A stretch of DNA of 64,000 nt, taken from Caballeronia glathei. GTDB lineage: Bacteria; Pseudomonadota; Gammaproteobacteria; Burkholderiales; Burkholderiaceae. The position numbers and the translations under genes were made by a program. Below are positions 1 through 17,023 of the stretch, piece by piece; position 1 is the first letter of the stretch, and the number at the start of each line of letters is the position of its first letter. Location: assembly GCF_000698595.1 (NCBI RefSeq), contig NZ_JFHC01000033.1:1-64000 (forward strand). Reading direction: 5' to 3'. The notes beneath the pieces were generated by a model. That model worked only from the letters and a program-made list of their open reading frames with translations, was not told the origin of the DNA and did not search any database.

Positions 1-1
1 G

Positions 2-94
2 CAATACAAGGACGCCGACGAGACGCTCGCCGCGAACGGCATGGCGCCGAGCCGCGTGGCAGGCGTGAAGAACCTGCCGCTGCGCGCCGCGTGA
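2..94 (+). CDS. C-terminal end of an unidentified protein (partial)
   Basis: An open frame enters from the left edge and ends at TGA 92-94, giving 30 residues that finish NLPLRAA. The 5' part lies outside the window and the fragment is too short to assign a family. Directly downstream, 107-133 can fold into an imperfect hairpin (GTGACG pairs with CGTCAC, extended by CGGT/ACCG across a one-base bulge) without a T-run, which may mark the end of this transcript. It is called coding only because of its G/C-biased third positions and its position in front of the MFS gene. Confidence 0.5.
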   Translation, partial: QYKDADETLAANGMAPSRVAGVKNLPLRAA

Positions 95-255
95 GTGAAC
101 ATGGCCCGGTGGTGACGTGATGTCGTCACACCGGTGCCGGACATGAAAGGACTGCCCTCGGCGTGCGCCGGGGCCAACGTACAAGTATCGAAAAGCGGCC
201 CTTTGCCCATGTGCGCAAGGTAAGTCGCTCGCGAGATTCTGGAAGGAGACATTCC

Positions 256-1578
256 ATGCTCATGCATCACGCCGAACCCACGATGGGTGAAGTTTCAAAA
301 ACACGAGGCGACGTGCACGCCTATGCCTGGGTGGTGTTTGCGCTCACGGTCGGGTTGCTGCTTTCCGACTACATGTCGCGGCAGGTGTTGAATGCCGTCT
401 TTCCGATGCTCAAGTCGGCATGGGGTCTTTCCGATACGCGCCTCGGATCGCTCAGCAGCGTGGTCGCGCTCATGGTCGGCGTGCTGACCTTCCCGCTGTC
501 GGTGCTCGCCGACCGCTGGGGCCGCGTACGGAGCATCGTGCTGATGGCTGCCATGTGGAGTCTCGCGACGCTCGCCTGCGCGATTTCCACCAGCTACGGC
601 GAGATGCTCCTTGCGCGCGCTTTCGTCGGCATCGGCGAAGCGGCTTACGGCAGTGTCGGCATCGCGGTTGTCCTCAGCATCTTTCCGGTGCGGATGCGCT
701 CGACGCTGACGGCCGCCTTCATGGCGGGCGGGGCGTTCGGCTCGGTGATGGGTATGGCGATCGGCGGCGCCGTCGCGGCGCACCTCGGCTGGCGCTCGGC
801 GTTCTGCGCGATGGCCGCATTCGGGTTGCTGCTGGTCATCGTCTACCGGATCATTGTCACTGAAAAGCGGCTCGCGCCGTTGCAACCGGCCGGCAATAGC
901 GTGAAGGCGGCGGGCCTCGACATGCGCATGAGCTTCCGCGCGCTGATGAAGGGACTCTTTTCGACCCGGTCGATCGTATGTGCGTACGTGGGCAGCGGCT
1001 TCCATCTGCTGGTGCCGGCCGCGCTGTGGGCATGGATGCCGAGCTTCCTGAACCGTTACTACGACATGGCGCCGGCCAAGGCCGCGATAGGCGCCGCGGT
1101 GTTCGTGATGGTGACGGGCCTTGGCATGGTCGTGTGCGGGATCCTGACCGACCGGATCAGCAAGAATGCGCGCGAAAAGAAGTGGCTCACCGCCATCGCC
1201 TTCTGCGTCGCGTGCTTCGCCTTTCTCGCGATTGGCTTCCAGATGCCCGCAGGACCGTTGCAACTCGTCCTGATTGGCGCCGGCATGTTCTTCAGCGCAG
1301 GCGCAACCGGCCCCTCGGGTGCAATGGTCGCGAACCTGACGCCTCCGTCGATCCATGCTTCCGCGTTCGCCACGCTCACGCTCGCCAACAACCTGCTGGG
1401 GCTGGCGCCTGCCGCGATCCTCACGGGCATCGTCGCTGACAAGATCGGGCTTCTGGGCGCCCTGCAACTGGTTCCCTTTGCGCCGCTCCTTGCTGCGATC
1501 GTGTTTTTCATCGGCAAGCGGACTTACGCCCGGGATCTCGATCGGGTTGCAACGCTGCGCGAAGAGGCTTCGCACTGA
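256..1578 (+). CDS. MFS transporter
   Basis: A 440-residue major facilitator superfamily permease of the inner membrane with about 12 hydrophobic segments. The family loop 2-3 signature is visible as LADRWGRVRS, and a second related loop, ILTDRISKN, opens the C-terminal half. The N-terminus (SDYMSRQVLNAVFPMLK) resembles carriers of organic anions such as aromatic acids or hexuronates. The frame is open from 163, but ATG 256 is chosen because GGAAGGAGA lies 6-14 bases upstream. The next gene, a small serine hydrolase, starts 57 bases downstream in the same direction, so the two may be co-transcribed. The substrate cannot be read from the sequence. Confidence 0.85.
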   Translation: MLMHHAEPTMGEVSKTRGDVHAYAWVVFALTVGLLLSDYMSRQVLNAVFPMLKSAWGLSDTRLGSLSSVVALMVGVLTFPLSVLADRWGRVRSIVLMAAMWSLATLACAISTSYGEMLLARAFVGIGEAAYGSVGIAVVLSIFPVRMRSTLTAAFMAGGAFGSVMGMAIGGAVAAHLGWRSAFCAMAAFGLLLVIVYRIIVTEKRLAPLQPAGNSVKAAGLDMRMSFRALMKGLFSTRSIVCAYVGSGFHLLVPAALWAWMPSFLNRYYDMAPAKAAIGAAVFVMVTGLGMVVCGILTDRISKNAREKKWLTAIAFCVACFAFLAIGFQMPAGPLQLVLIGAGMFFSAGATGPSGAMVANLTPPSIHASAFATLTLANNLLGLAPAAILTGIVADKIGLLGALQLVPFAPLLAAIVFFIGKRTYARDLDRVATLREEASH

Positions 1579-1635
1579 CCAGGCAGGCTGCCACGCAACG
1601 GCGCCGCGATGTTCCGACCCAAAAAGGACTGATAC

Positions 1636-2196
1636 ATGACCCTGGATACGACACCCACCATTCTCATCGTGCCGGGCTTGCGCGACCACGTCGCCGAGCA
1701 TTGGCAAACCCTGCTGCAGCAGAAGCTGCCCAACGCGGCCTCGGTGCCGCCACTCGAGCACGACAAGCTCAGTTGCGCCGCGCGCGTCGCGGCGCTCGAT
1801 GCGGCCCTCGCGAAAATCGATGGCCCCGTGATCCTGGTCGCGCACAGCGCCGGCGTCATGATCACCGTGCATTGGGCGCGGCAGCACGACCGCAAGATTC
1901 ATGGCGCGCTGTTCGCCACGCCGGTCGATCTAGAAAATCCGCTGCCCGATGGCTATCCGACCTTCGATGCGCTCGCTGAAAACGGATGGCATCCGGTTCC
2001 CCGCAAGCCGTTGCCGTTTCCGACCATCGTCGGGGCGAGCCGCGACGATCCGCTCGCCCGGTTCGAGCGCGTTGCGCAGATGGCGCAGGACTGGGGCAGC
2101 CGCCTCGTCGACCTCGGCGAGGTGGGTCACCTCAACCCCGCTGCGGGCTTTGGTGAATGGCCGATGGCGCAGACGTTGATCCGCGAACTTGCCTGA
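1636..2196 (+). CDS. RBBP9/YdeN-family alpha/beta serine hydrolase
   Basis: A 186-residue cytosolic alpha/beta hydrolase matching the compact RBBP9/YdeN family (PF06821) in length and motifs. It shows IVPGLRDHVAEHWQ near the N-terminus, the nucleophile elbow AHSAG (Ser about residue 71), an Asp candidate in GASRDDPLARFERV and the catalytic His in GEVGHLNPAAGFGEWP. The ATG at 1636 follows an AAAAAGGAC ribosome-binding stretch. It lies behind the MFS gene and may act on the imported compound, but small RBBP9 hydrolases have poorly defined substrates. Its stop is followed within 50 bases by a decayed DsbA-like gene. Confidence 0.85.
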   Translation: MTLDTTPTILIVPGLRDHVAEHWQTLLQQKLPNAASVPPLEHDKLSCAARVAALDAALAKIDGPVILVAHSAGVMITVHWARQHDRKIHGALFATPVDLENPLPDGYPTFDALAENGWHPVPRKPLPFPTIVGASRDDPLARFERVAQMAQDWGSRLVDLGEVGHLNPAAGFGEWPMAQTLIRELA

Positions 2197-2245
2197 GCGG
2201 CAATGTGCCGCCACAGCGGGCCGCGAGGTTGGCGGCCGCCTCACG

Positions 2246-2475
2246 ATGACGGTCGAGGTCTTCTTTGATTTCATCTGCCCGTGGTGCCGGATCGGCAAGC
2301 GGAATCTGGAGGCGGACGTCAGCCGCACCGGGGCGTCGCGAATCTTCTGGCGGAATCAAGAAGCAGGGCCGACCCGACCTGCCGCCGTGTGCCGCACACG
2401 GAACATAGCGTCAGCGGCGTTCCGCACTTCGTGTTCAACGTCCGGTACACGCTTTCGGGAACCCATTCTCCCGGT
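2246..2475 (+). pseudogene. Remnant of a DsbA-family (FrnE-like) thiol oxidoreductase
   Basis: ATG 2246 opens MTVEVFFDFICPWCRIGKRN, the N-terminus of a DsbA/FrnE-like oxidoreductase with its CPWC active site. Homology in that frame stops after about 22 residues. At 2416-2475, in another frame, GVPHFVFNVRYTLSG appears. This matches the C-terminal cis-Pro strand region (SVSGVPFFVF type) of the same family. An intact member has about 210 residues, so most of the middle is deleted and the two ends are out of frame. No working product is expected. The identification rests on two short recognisable motifs. Confidence 0.7.
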
Positions 2476-2534
2476 GACGAAGGCAGCATGTCGAATATTC
2501 ATCGCTGCTGTACCGGGACCACTTCCAAATAGGT

Positions 2535-2873
2535 TTACCGCCCCATACGCCTGTCGTAACTACGCGATATGCGTTGAAGCAGTGTCGGATCGCGAGCGTC
2601 TGCTGAGTTAAACCGCACGACAACACTGCCATCCGGCTGCTGCTGTACACCGGCGGTGACGGTCATGCCATTGAGATTGCCGACTACGGTGCCACTCGCC
2701 GGATCCCGGACGGTGATCGCCAGACCCTCGTCACTCATCGCGCCCGCGGCGGCACTGAAGGACCGGTCGAAGCTGGCCGGCGTCGTGACGACGGTCCCGG
2801 CGGGCACATAGTATGGGCATCCCGTCAGAGGCAGCAGGGCGGCGAACATCGTGAAGACCAAGAGTCGCTTCAA
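2535..2873 (-). CDS. Small predicted lipoprotein
   Basis: A 112-residue exported protein starting at a TTG codon (complement of 2871-2873) with AGGAG about 14-18 bases upstream. The N-terminus MKRLLVFTMFAALLPLTGC is a type II signal sequence with lipobox LTGC, so the mature protein should carry a lipid on Cys. The remaining 90 residues read like a one-domain periplasmic protein (SFDRSFSAAAGAMSDEGLAI, then beta-rich TVVGNLNGMTVTAGVQQQPDGSVVVRF) ending in DRRMGR. Similar short lipoproteins of unknown role are common in Burkholderiales. The longer upstream frame up to 3194 crosses a terminator-like hairpin and is not used. The function is unknown. Confidence 0.7.
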   Translation of the reverse strand: MKRLLVFTMFAALLPLTGCPYYVPAGTVVTTPASFDRSFSAAAGAMSDEGLAITVRDPASGTVVGNLNGMTVTAGVQQQPDGSVVVRFNSADARDPTLLQRISRSYDRRMGR

Positions 2874-3046
2874 GGTGACACCCCGCTCCTGAGCATGGTG
2901 GCACTCATCATAGCCCAGATTCGGCACGCTCCAATTCAGTGACATCTGGATGACGGACGCGCTGCGAATCAGGCTCGCGCTTGCGGCAATGGCGAGATTT
3001 GGGCCGTGCAGCGGTAGAGAACGCATCTTCGACAGATTTCCGAAGC

Positions 3047-3082
3047 AAAGAAAAAAGGGCTTAGCTAGGCCCTTTTTTCTTT
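3047..3082. terminator. Bidirectional rho-independent terminator-like hairpin
   Basis: A perfect 14-bp stem (3047-3060 with 3069-3082; A-rich left arm, T-rich right arm around GGGC/GCCC) encloses an 8-base loop, so it reads as an intrinsic terminator on either strand. No annotated gene ends here. The lipoprotein gene starts to the left and reads away, and the giant exported enzyme starts to the right. It may insulate the two divergent promoters, or end a lost gene or small RNA. Confidence 0.75.
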
Positions 3083-3316
3083 TGGCAAGCCGTCCAGCCC
3101 ATGCCTTCATGCGGGCCCGAATGCCCGACAAATTCCTTTCGACGTGTTTATTTAGTTTGGCAATAGAAAGCAATGTTTCACCGATTCGACACATTCCGGC
3201 CCCTATTTCGAGTTTCGGCAGTTATTTCCGAAAATATAGGGTTTACACCTACTAATTTTCGAAATCCTGGGCCGATATCCCCCTGAGGCTAGTAAGGGAG
3301 AACCCCTAATTGGCGC

Positions 3317-3423
3317 AGCAAACGTTTGCTTCCATTCCGTCATGAATGGGCTGGGGCGACGGCACAAAGGTCGTGAATAGCGCACGCGGGAATGCCGGAG
3401 CCGAACTGGCCGGTATCCCCGCG
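3317..3423 (+). promoter_or_regulatory. Structured 5' leader with a 14-bp palindrome upstream of the giant enzyme gene
   Basis: Three elements lie in the 420 bases before the start codon at 3502. (a) 3317-3330 is a perfect palindrome, AGCAAACGTTTGCT, resembling a LacI/PurR-type operator. (b) 3332-3349 forms a six-bp hairpin CCATTC/GAATGG. (c) 3385-3398 pairs with 3410-3423 in a 14-position helix with one mismatch and one G-U pair. A weaker CGAC/GTCG hairpin (3357-3373) sits between. GCAAAC followed by a hairpin and an ACAAAG box is faintly reminiscent of c-di-GMP-I aptamers, but the consensus is not met. The pairing is visible; the regulatory role is inferred. Confidence 0.4.
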
Positions 3424-3501
3424 CCGCATGGCATGGGCGCGCGCGCTAGCGCGGCCTTGAATGCAACCAAATACCTAAACGCAAAAATTGGGAAACTCAA
3501 C

Positions 3502-10659
<7,158 letters not shown>

Positions 10660-10701
10660 TGCCGTGCGGTTGAGGTCCTGACCGCACGCGCGATGGAACA
10701 A

Positions 10702-10735
10702 GGGCGCCCGAAACATGGGCGCCCCTCAATCTTTT
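10702..10735 (+). terminator. Terminator-like hairpin between the giant enzyme and gspG
   Basis: Two copies of the self-complementary octamer GGGCGCCC (10702-10709 and 10717-10724) form an 8-bp GC stem around a 7-base loop, followed by a T-containing run (CTCAATCTTTT). It lies 43 bases after the stop of the enzyme gene and 14 bases before the gspG start. It likely reduces read-through into the secretion operon or protects the 3' end of the enzyme mRNA. Confidence 0.7.
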
Positions 10736-10748
10736 AGATGGATGATCG

Positions 10749-11222
10749 ATGAATAACAGGGCGAACGGGACGCTTGTCCTGCCACTGAACAAGCGCAACG
10801 AGCGGCGCGCGCAGCGGCGCCGGGCGAAGGGTTTCACACTGCTCGAACTGCTGGTGGTGCTCGTCATCATCGGCATGCTGGCGGCGATCGTCGGGCCGCG
10901 CTATTTCGCGCAGATCGGCAAGTCGCAGGCAACTGTCGCACGCGCGCAGATCGACGTTCTGAGCAAGGCGATCGACAACTTCCGGCTCGACGTCGGCCGT
11001 TTTCCGACGGTCGAGGAAGGGCTTCAGTCGCTGGTCGTGAAGCCAGCCAGCGCGGACAAGTGGAACGGTCCGTACCTGAAGAAGGACACGCCCCCCGATC
11101 CGTGGGGCCATCCGTACGTCTACCAGGTGCCCGGCACCAAGGGCGATTACGCGGTGATCTCGTATGGCCGCGACGGGCAACCGGGCGGTTCCGGCGAGGA
11201 TGCCGACATCAGCAGCGAATGA
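10749..11222 (+). CDS. gspG: Type II secretion major pseudopilin GspG
   Basis: 157 residues with a basic leader and the prepilin-peptidase site RRAKG|FTLLELLVVLVIIG (cleavage after Gly28, Glu at +5). The C-terminal half carries the GspG hallmarks: RFPTVEEGLQSLV, WNGPYLKK, DPWGHPYVYQVPG and ISYGRDGQPGGSGEDADI, the last being the calcium-site/C-terminal signature. It should polymerise into the periplasmic pseudopilus that pushes substrates through the secretin. It is the first gene of the operon. The spacing to gspF (97 bases) is unusually wide for this cluster and is filled with two hairpins. No prepilin peptidase gene is present in the window. Confidence 0.93.
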   Translation: MNNRANGTLVLPLNKRNERRAQRRRAKGFTLLELLVVLVIIGMLAAIVGPRYFAQIGKSQATVARAQIDVLSKAIDNFRLDVGRFPTVEEGLQSLVVKPASADKWNGPYLKKDTPPDPWGHPYVYQVPGTKGDYAVISYGRDGQPGGSGEDADISSE

Positions 11223-11225
11223 AGC

Positions 11226-11287
11226 ATGACGGGTCCGCCGCCGGCGGACCCGTCATGGGGGTGCGCCTTACGGGACGCACCCCCATG
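11226..11287 (+). other. Two overlapping long hairpins between gspG and gspF
   Basis: Hairpin one pairs 11226-11239 with 11243-11256 (14 perfect bp, 3-base loop). Hairpin two pairs 11254-11265 with 11276-11287 (12 perfect bp, 10-base loop). The two share 11254-11256, so both cannot form completely at once. Neither has a T-run, so they are not ordinary terminators. After a major pseudopilin gene such structures plausibly stabilise the gspG message or trim polarity, which would give more GspG than the downstream components. Confidence 0.6.
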
Positions 11288-11319
11288 CAGCAAGTCACGA
11301 CGAAAGGTAAGACAGCACC

Positions 11320-12503
11320 ATGCAATATGAAGTAAGAGCGCTCTCGCCGGAGAACCGGATCATCGCGCTCGTGGTCGACGCCCAGGACGAGGCCGGCGCT
11401 CGCGCTCACACCGAAGCGCGCGGCCTGCACGTCACACGCGTGGCGCCCGTGCGCGCGCTGCGCCGGCCGGCCGGCTCGCGTGGCGGGATCTCGGTTGTGC
11501 TGTTCAGCCAGGAACTGCTCGCGTTGCTGAAGGCGGGCCTGTCGATCGTCGAGGGTCTCGAGGCGCTGCTCGAACGCGAGGGCGGCGCACGGTTGCGCGG
11601 CGTGCTCGACCGGTTGCTGGCCGGGCTGCGCGAGGGCAAGCGTTTCTCGAGCCTGCTCGGCGAGCAGCCCGATGTGTTCGCGCCGCTCTACGTCGGCATC
11701 GTCCGCGCGGCCGAGGGCACCAGTGATCTGCCGCGCGCGCTGCAACGCTACGTCGATTATCAGGGGCGCATCGATGCGGTGCGCAACAAGCTCGTCAGCG
11801 CGGCGATCTATCCGAGCATCCTGCTGGTCGTCGGCGGCGGCGTGTCGGCGTTCCTGATCACCTACGTGGTACCGCGCTTCGCCTCGATCTACGAGGGCAC
11901 CGGCCGCGCGCTGCCGTGGATGTCGCAGATGCTGCTGAACTGGGGCAAGTTCGCCTCGGCGCACGGACTGCCGCTCGTGTTCGCGGCGCTCGGCATCGCC
12001 GTGGCGATCTTCATGGGCGTGCGCGCGACCATCGCGCGGTTCGGCCTCGTGAGCCTGCTCAGCCGCGTCCCCGTGCTCGGTCCGCATTTGCGGATCTATC
12101 AGTTATCGCGGCTCTACCTCACGCTCGGCATGCTGCTCGAGGGCGGCATTCCGATCGTCGCCGCGATGGAGACGGCCTGCGGCACGGTCTCGCCGGCCAT
12201 GCGCGACAGCCTGCTTCGGGCCCGTGCGGCCGTGCAGTCGGGCGAACCGCTGTCCGCCGCGTTCCTCGCGCAAGACCTGACCACGCCGATCTCGCTGCGG
12301 ATGCTGCGCGTCGGCGAGCGCTCGGGCGAACTCGGCGCGATGCTGACCCAGTCGGCCGCGTTCTACGACGGCGAGATCAGCCGCTGGATCGATCGCTTCA
12401 CGCGAATGTTCGAGCCGTTGCTGATGGCGGCGATCGGCGTGGTGGTCGGCACCATTGTCGTGCTGCTCTACATGCCGATCTTCGATCTTGCGGGGAGTCT
12501 GTC

Positions 12504-12507
<4 letters not shown>
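11320..12507 (+). CDS. gspF: Type II secretion inner-membrane platform protein GspF
   Basis: 395 residues, normal for the PulF/PilC family. The N-terminal cytosolic part (MQYEVRALSPENRIIALVVDA) is followed by two T2SSF repeats. The first runs from about residue 65 (VLFSQELLALLKAGLSIVEG) to a hydrophobic hairpin near 165-215, and the second from LYLTLGMLLEGGIPIVAAME to the final membrane helix AAIGVVVGTIVVLLYMPIFD. GspF anchors the assembly platform and contacts the ATPase. Its stop overlaps the gspE start (ATGA, 12504-12507), indicating translational coupling. Confidence 0.93.
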
Positions 12508-14208
<1,701 letters not shown>

Positions 14209-14216
<8 letters not shown>

Positions 14217-15084
14217 ACGCTGGCTCAGGCGGCTCGCGCCGCGTGGACACTGCCGGCTCTCGCTGTCGCGCGAGGCGGTGACGGTGCAGTGTACCGGAGC
14301 CTCGCGCAAGGCGCCGGCGAGGTTCGTCGAACGGCCGCTGCCGGCGGCGGCCGACGCATCGGCGGAGTCGCTCGCCGCGCTGATCGCCGCCGCGCTCGAC
14401 GAAGCGGGCGGCAGCGGGCTGCCCGTGCATGTCACGTTCGCCGACGCGCTGGTACGGTATTTCATCGTCACGCCGGCCGATAACGGTGTGCGGATGCAGG
14501 ATCTGCGCGCCGCCGCGGCCGTGCGTTTCCAGACGCTCTACGGCGACGATCCTGCCGCTTGGCAAGTGGTGGCCGACTGGCAGGCTGCCGAGCCGTTCCT
14601 CGCCTGCGCGGTGTCGCGGCTCTGGTCGGATGTCCTGCAGCAGGCTGTTGCGGCGGGGCGCGGCTGCATCGTCTCGGCGATGCCCGAATTCGTTGCGGCC
14701 TGGAATCGGTCGCGCCGCGAACTGGGCGCCGACACCTGGCTCGCGACGCGTGGCGAACGCGCGCTGACGCTCGGCCTGATCGCGGCGGCGCCACGGCCGC
14801 GCGTGGCTGCGGTCCGTACCCTCGCGCTGCCCGAGCCGATGCCGTCGATCACCTGGCTGCGCGAGCAGGTCGCGCGCGCGGCGCTGCTTGACGACCTGCC
14901 GGTTCCGTCGACGCTGCTGCTGCACGGGCCGCGCTGCGACGCCTGGCAGCCGGGCGCGAGCGACTTCGCCGATCCGGGGATGACGCTGCGCTGGTGTGAT
15001 CCCGCCGATCGCGCGAGGTCTGGTTCGGGCCGCGGTGATACGTCGCCCGCCGTGCCGCTCGCCTGGAGCGGTCCGACACGATGA
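14209..15084 (+). CDS. PilM/GspL-like assembly platform protein
   Basis: 291 residues with no strong membrane segment, placed exactly where PilM or the cytosolic part of GspL would be, between the ATPase and a PilN-like gene. The sequence reads as an actin-like-fold relative: RLSLSREAVTVQCTG near the start, VHVTFADALVRYFIVTPADN, and a C-terminal Ala-rich helical part. Similarity to PilM is weak by eye, so the assignment depends largely on gene order. It begins 8 bases inside gspE and ends with ATGA shared with the next gene. It probably links the GspE motor to the PilN-like membrane protein. Confidence 0.65.
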
Positions 15085-15632
15085 GAAACCTGCCTATCGA
15101 TCTCGCGCCGTTCAGCGTGCGGCGCGAGTGGTGCCGGATCCGTCCGTCCGCGCGCCTGCTCGCGCTGGCCGGTCTGCTGCTGTGCGGTGCCGCGGCGTTT
15201 CGCGCGCAGACGCTGCTGGTGCGCCTGCAGGCGCTCGACGGTGAGTCGAGCCGCATCGTCGAGCGCAACGAGCGCGCCGCGCAGGCGTCGTCGCGTGTGC
15301 GGGGCGAGCCGGTCGACGCGAAGCAGGCTGCGGTGGTCAACATTGCCGTCGCGCGTTTGAACCTGCCGTGGGACGACCTGCTCGATGCGATCGAAGCCGC
15401 AACGCCTGCGCAGATCGCGCTGATGTCGATCACGCCCGAGCCGGGCCGCGCGCTGATCCGCATCGAGGCCGAATGCACGGGCGCCAGGGAGATGCTCGAT
15501 TACCTCAGCTCGCTGGGCCGGCAGCCGCTGCTCGGCCGCGTGACGCTGACGCGGCATGAACTCGTGAAAGATGGCATGGACAGCGTGCTCCGGTTCCAGG
15601 TCGAAGTGCAGTGGCGGGGGACCGGATCGTGA
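15081..15632 (+). CDS. PilN-like inner-membrane protein
   Basis: 183 residues: a short cytosolic N-terminus (MRNLPIDLAPFSVRREW, comparable to the PilN segment that docks on PilM), one membrane helix (LLALAGLLLCGAAAFRAQTLL), a coiled-coil-like stretch to about residue 95, and a small ferredoxin-like periplasmic domain (ALMSITPEPGRALIRIEAEC, GRVTLTRHELVKDG). This architecture matches PilN/GspL periplasmic parts. It starts on the ATGA overlapping the upstream gene and stops inside the GTGA start of the next. Confidence 0.75.
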   Translation: MRNLPIDLAPFSVRREWCRIRPSARLLALAGLLLCGAAAFRAQTLLVRLQALDGESSRIVERNERAAQASSRVRGEPVDAKQAAVVNIAVARLNLPWDDLLDAIEAATPAQIALMSITPEPGRALIRIEAECTGAREMLDYLSSLGRQPLLGRVTLTRHELVKDGMDSVLRFQVEVQWRGTGS

Positions 15633-17023
15633 ACGTGCAGTCATTCGCGCGGAGCCTGCTGAGGCTTCGTCTCGCGCTCGCGCGCTTCGGCGCCGGCCCG
15701 CTGCTCGCGGGCGCGCTGCTGCTTGCCGCCGCGCTGTTATGGCTCGGCCTCGTGCCCGGGATGTCGGCGCGCGTCGACGACGAGACGCGCTCAGTGGCGC
15801 GGCTGCGTGCGATGCCGGTGCCGAAGCCGGTCGTGCCGGCGCCCGTGCTCGCGGCCGCCCGGCTCGCCGATTTCTATGACCGGCTCGGCGATTCCGCGCA
15901 TACCGGCGAGATCGTCACGCATCTGTTCGAGGCGGCGGCCGCCGCCGGTGTCACGCTCGACAAGGCGGAATACAAGCCGGGGCACGATACGCCGGGGCGG
16001 TTCGATACCTACACGATCGTGCTGCCGGTCAAGGGCGATTACGCGCGCTTGCGACAGTTCAGCGAGAAGGTACTGGTGGCGGTGCCGTACGCGGCACTCG
16101 ACGACATGCGTTTCAAGCGCAACTCGGCGAACGATCCGGGCGTCGAGGCGAACCTGCGCTTCACCGCGTTCCTGCGACCGGTGACGATTGCGCCGATCAG
16201 CGCGTCGGAAGTCGCTGCTGCCGAGGCGGCTGCTTCGGCAGCAGGGGCTTCAGCGGCGGCGGCTGTGTCGGCGGCAGCGGGCGCTGTGGGGCCGGGCGCG
16301 GCTTCGGCCCCGGTTCCAGTTCCGGCAGTGGCGAGCGCGCCGCGCGCGGCCTCGGTGACCAATTCGGCGCTGCCTGTCACCTTTTCGCCCACGACGGCGG
16401 TTGCAACGGTTACAGCGGAGGTGCCGCTGCCGACGACCAACAGCATGCCTGCGGGTGCGCCGGACCGGACGAGGGGCGCGGCGGCCAGAGCGTTACCGGC
16501 TCGCGCAACGACGGGCGGAGTGCCCTCGGCGGCGCCGTCGCACGGCGCTGGGCGAGTTGGCACGTCGTCACGTGCGGCCACGCCTGCTTTACCGACGGTC
16601 CCGATGCCAGGCCTCGGCGTGGCCATGTCAGCCGTCGCGACGCCCGCGCATACAACAACGGCACCGTCGCTCGTCACGATCGCCACGATACCGGCGCGCG
16701 CGGCGTCGCCCGCCCTGCCCATCATCGCGGTGCCGGTTCATGGTGCCGCCGCGCCGCTTACCTTTGCGCCGAAGTCTGCTGCGGACCCCGGTGCAGCCGG
16801 GATTGCAACGCCGGTAGCGATTGCGCCACCGCCGGCAGCCGTACCCGCAAAGCCTGAATCGATCGTGGCGGCAGGGCGCGCGCCGGTTGCGGCATCCTCG
16901 CCAGCACCGGGCGTGCCGGCTTCTGCGCCCGTGGCGCCGGCCGCTCCCGGCGGGGCGAGTGCGCCGACGGCCGGGCTGAAGCCGCCGGCCGCTTCCGCCG
17001 AATCAGAAGGAGCCGCGCCATGA
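15629..17023 (+). CDS. PilO/GspM-like protein with a long Ala/Pro-rich tail
   Basis: 464 residues from GTG 15629, whose GTGA overlaps the previous stop; another GTG at 15611 is possible. The first 180 residues look like PilO/GspM: one membrane helix (LLAGALLLAAALLWLGLVPG) and a ferredoxin-like periplasmic domain (TIVLPVKGDYARLRQFSEKV, ALDDMRFKRN). From about residue 182 to the end it is low complexity, almost only Ala, Pro, Ser, Thr, Val and Gly. Usual PilO proteins have about 200 residues, so the 280-residue tail is an addition. It might span the periplasm or bind peptidoglycan or the secretin; that is inference. Confidence 0.72.
   Translation: MNVQSFARSLLRLRLALARFGAGPLLAGALLLAAALLWLGLVPGMSARVDDETRSVARLRAMPVPKPVVPAPVLAAARLADFYDRLGDSAHTGEIVTHLFEAAAAAGVTLDKAEYKPGHDTPGRFDTYTIVLPVKGDYARLRQFSEKVLVAVPYAALDDMRFKRNSANDPGVEANLRFTAFLRPVTIAPISASEVAAAEAAASAAGASAAAAVSAAAGAVGPGAASAPVPVPAVASAPRAASVTNSALPVTFSPTTAVATVTAEVPLPTTNSMPAGAPDRTRGAAARALPARATTGGVPSAAPSHGAGRVGTSSRAATPALPTVPMPGLGVAMSAVATPAHTTTAPSLVTIATIPARAASPALPIIAVPVHGAAAPLTFAPKSAADPGAAGIATPVAIAPPPAAVPAKPESIVAAGRAPVAASSPAPGVPASAPVAPAAPGGASAPTAGLKPPAASAESEGAAP

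Noticed and set aside
295-1902. Long open frame on the minus strand (over 500 codons)
   Set aside because: It runs antisense to the MFS and hydrolase genes, is rich in Arg, His and Gln as expected for shadow frames in GC-rich DNA, and has no domain motif.
3317-3423. c-di-GMP-I riboswitch
   Set aside because: GCAAAC, a hairpin and an A-rich box are present, but the GACGCAAAGCC core and the tetraloop pairing are not met. Kept only as an unassigned structured leader.
11916-12503. Long upstream extension of the gspE frame
   Set aside because: It lies inside gspF in another frame, is Arg-rich and non-conserved; ATG 12504 with ATGA coupling is the natural start.
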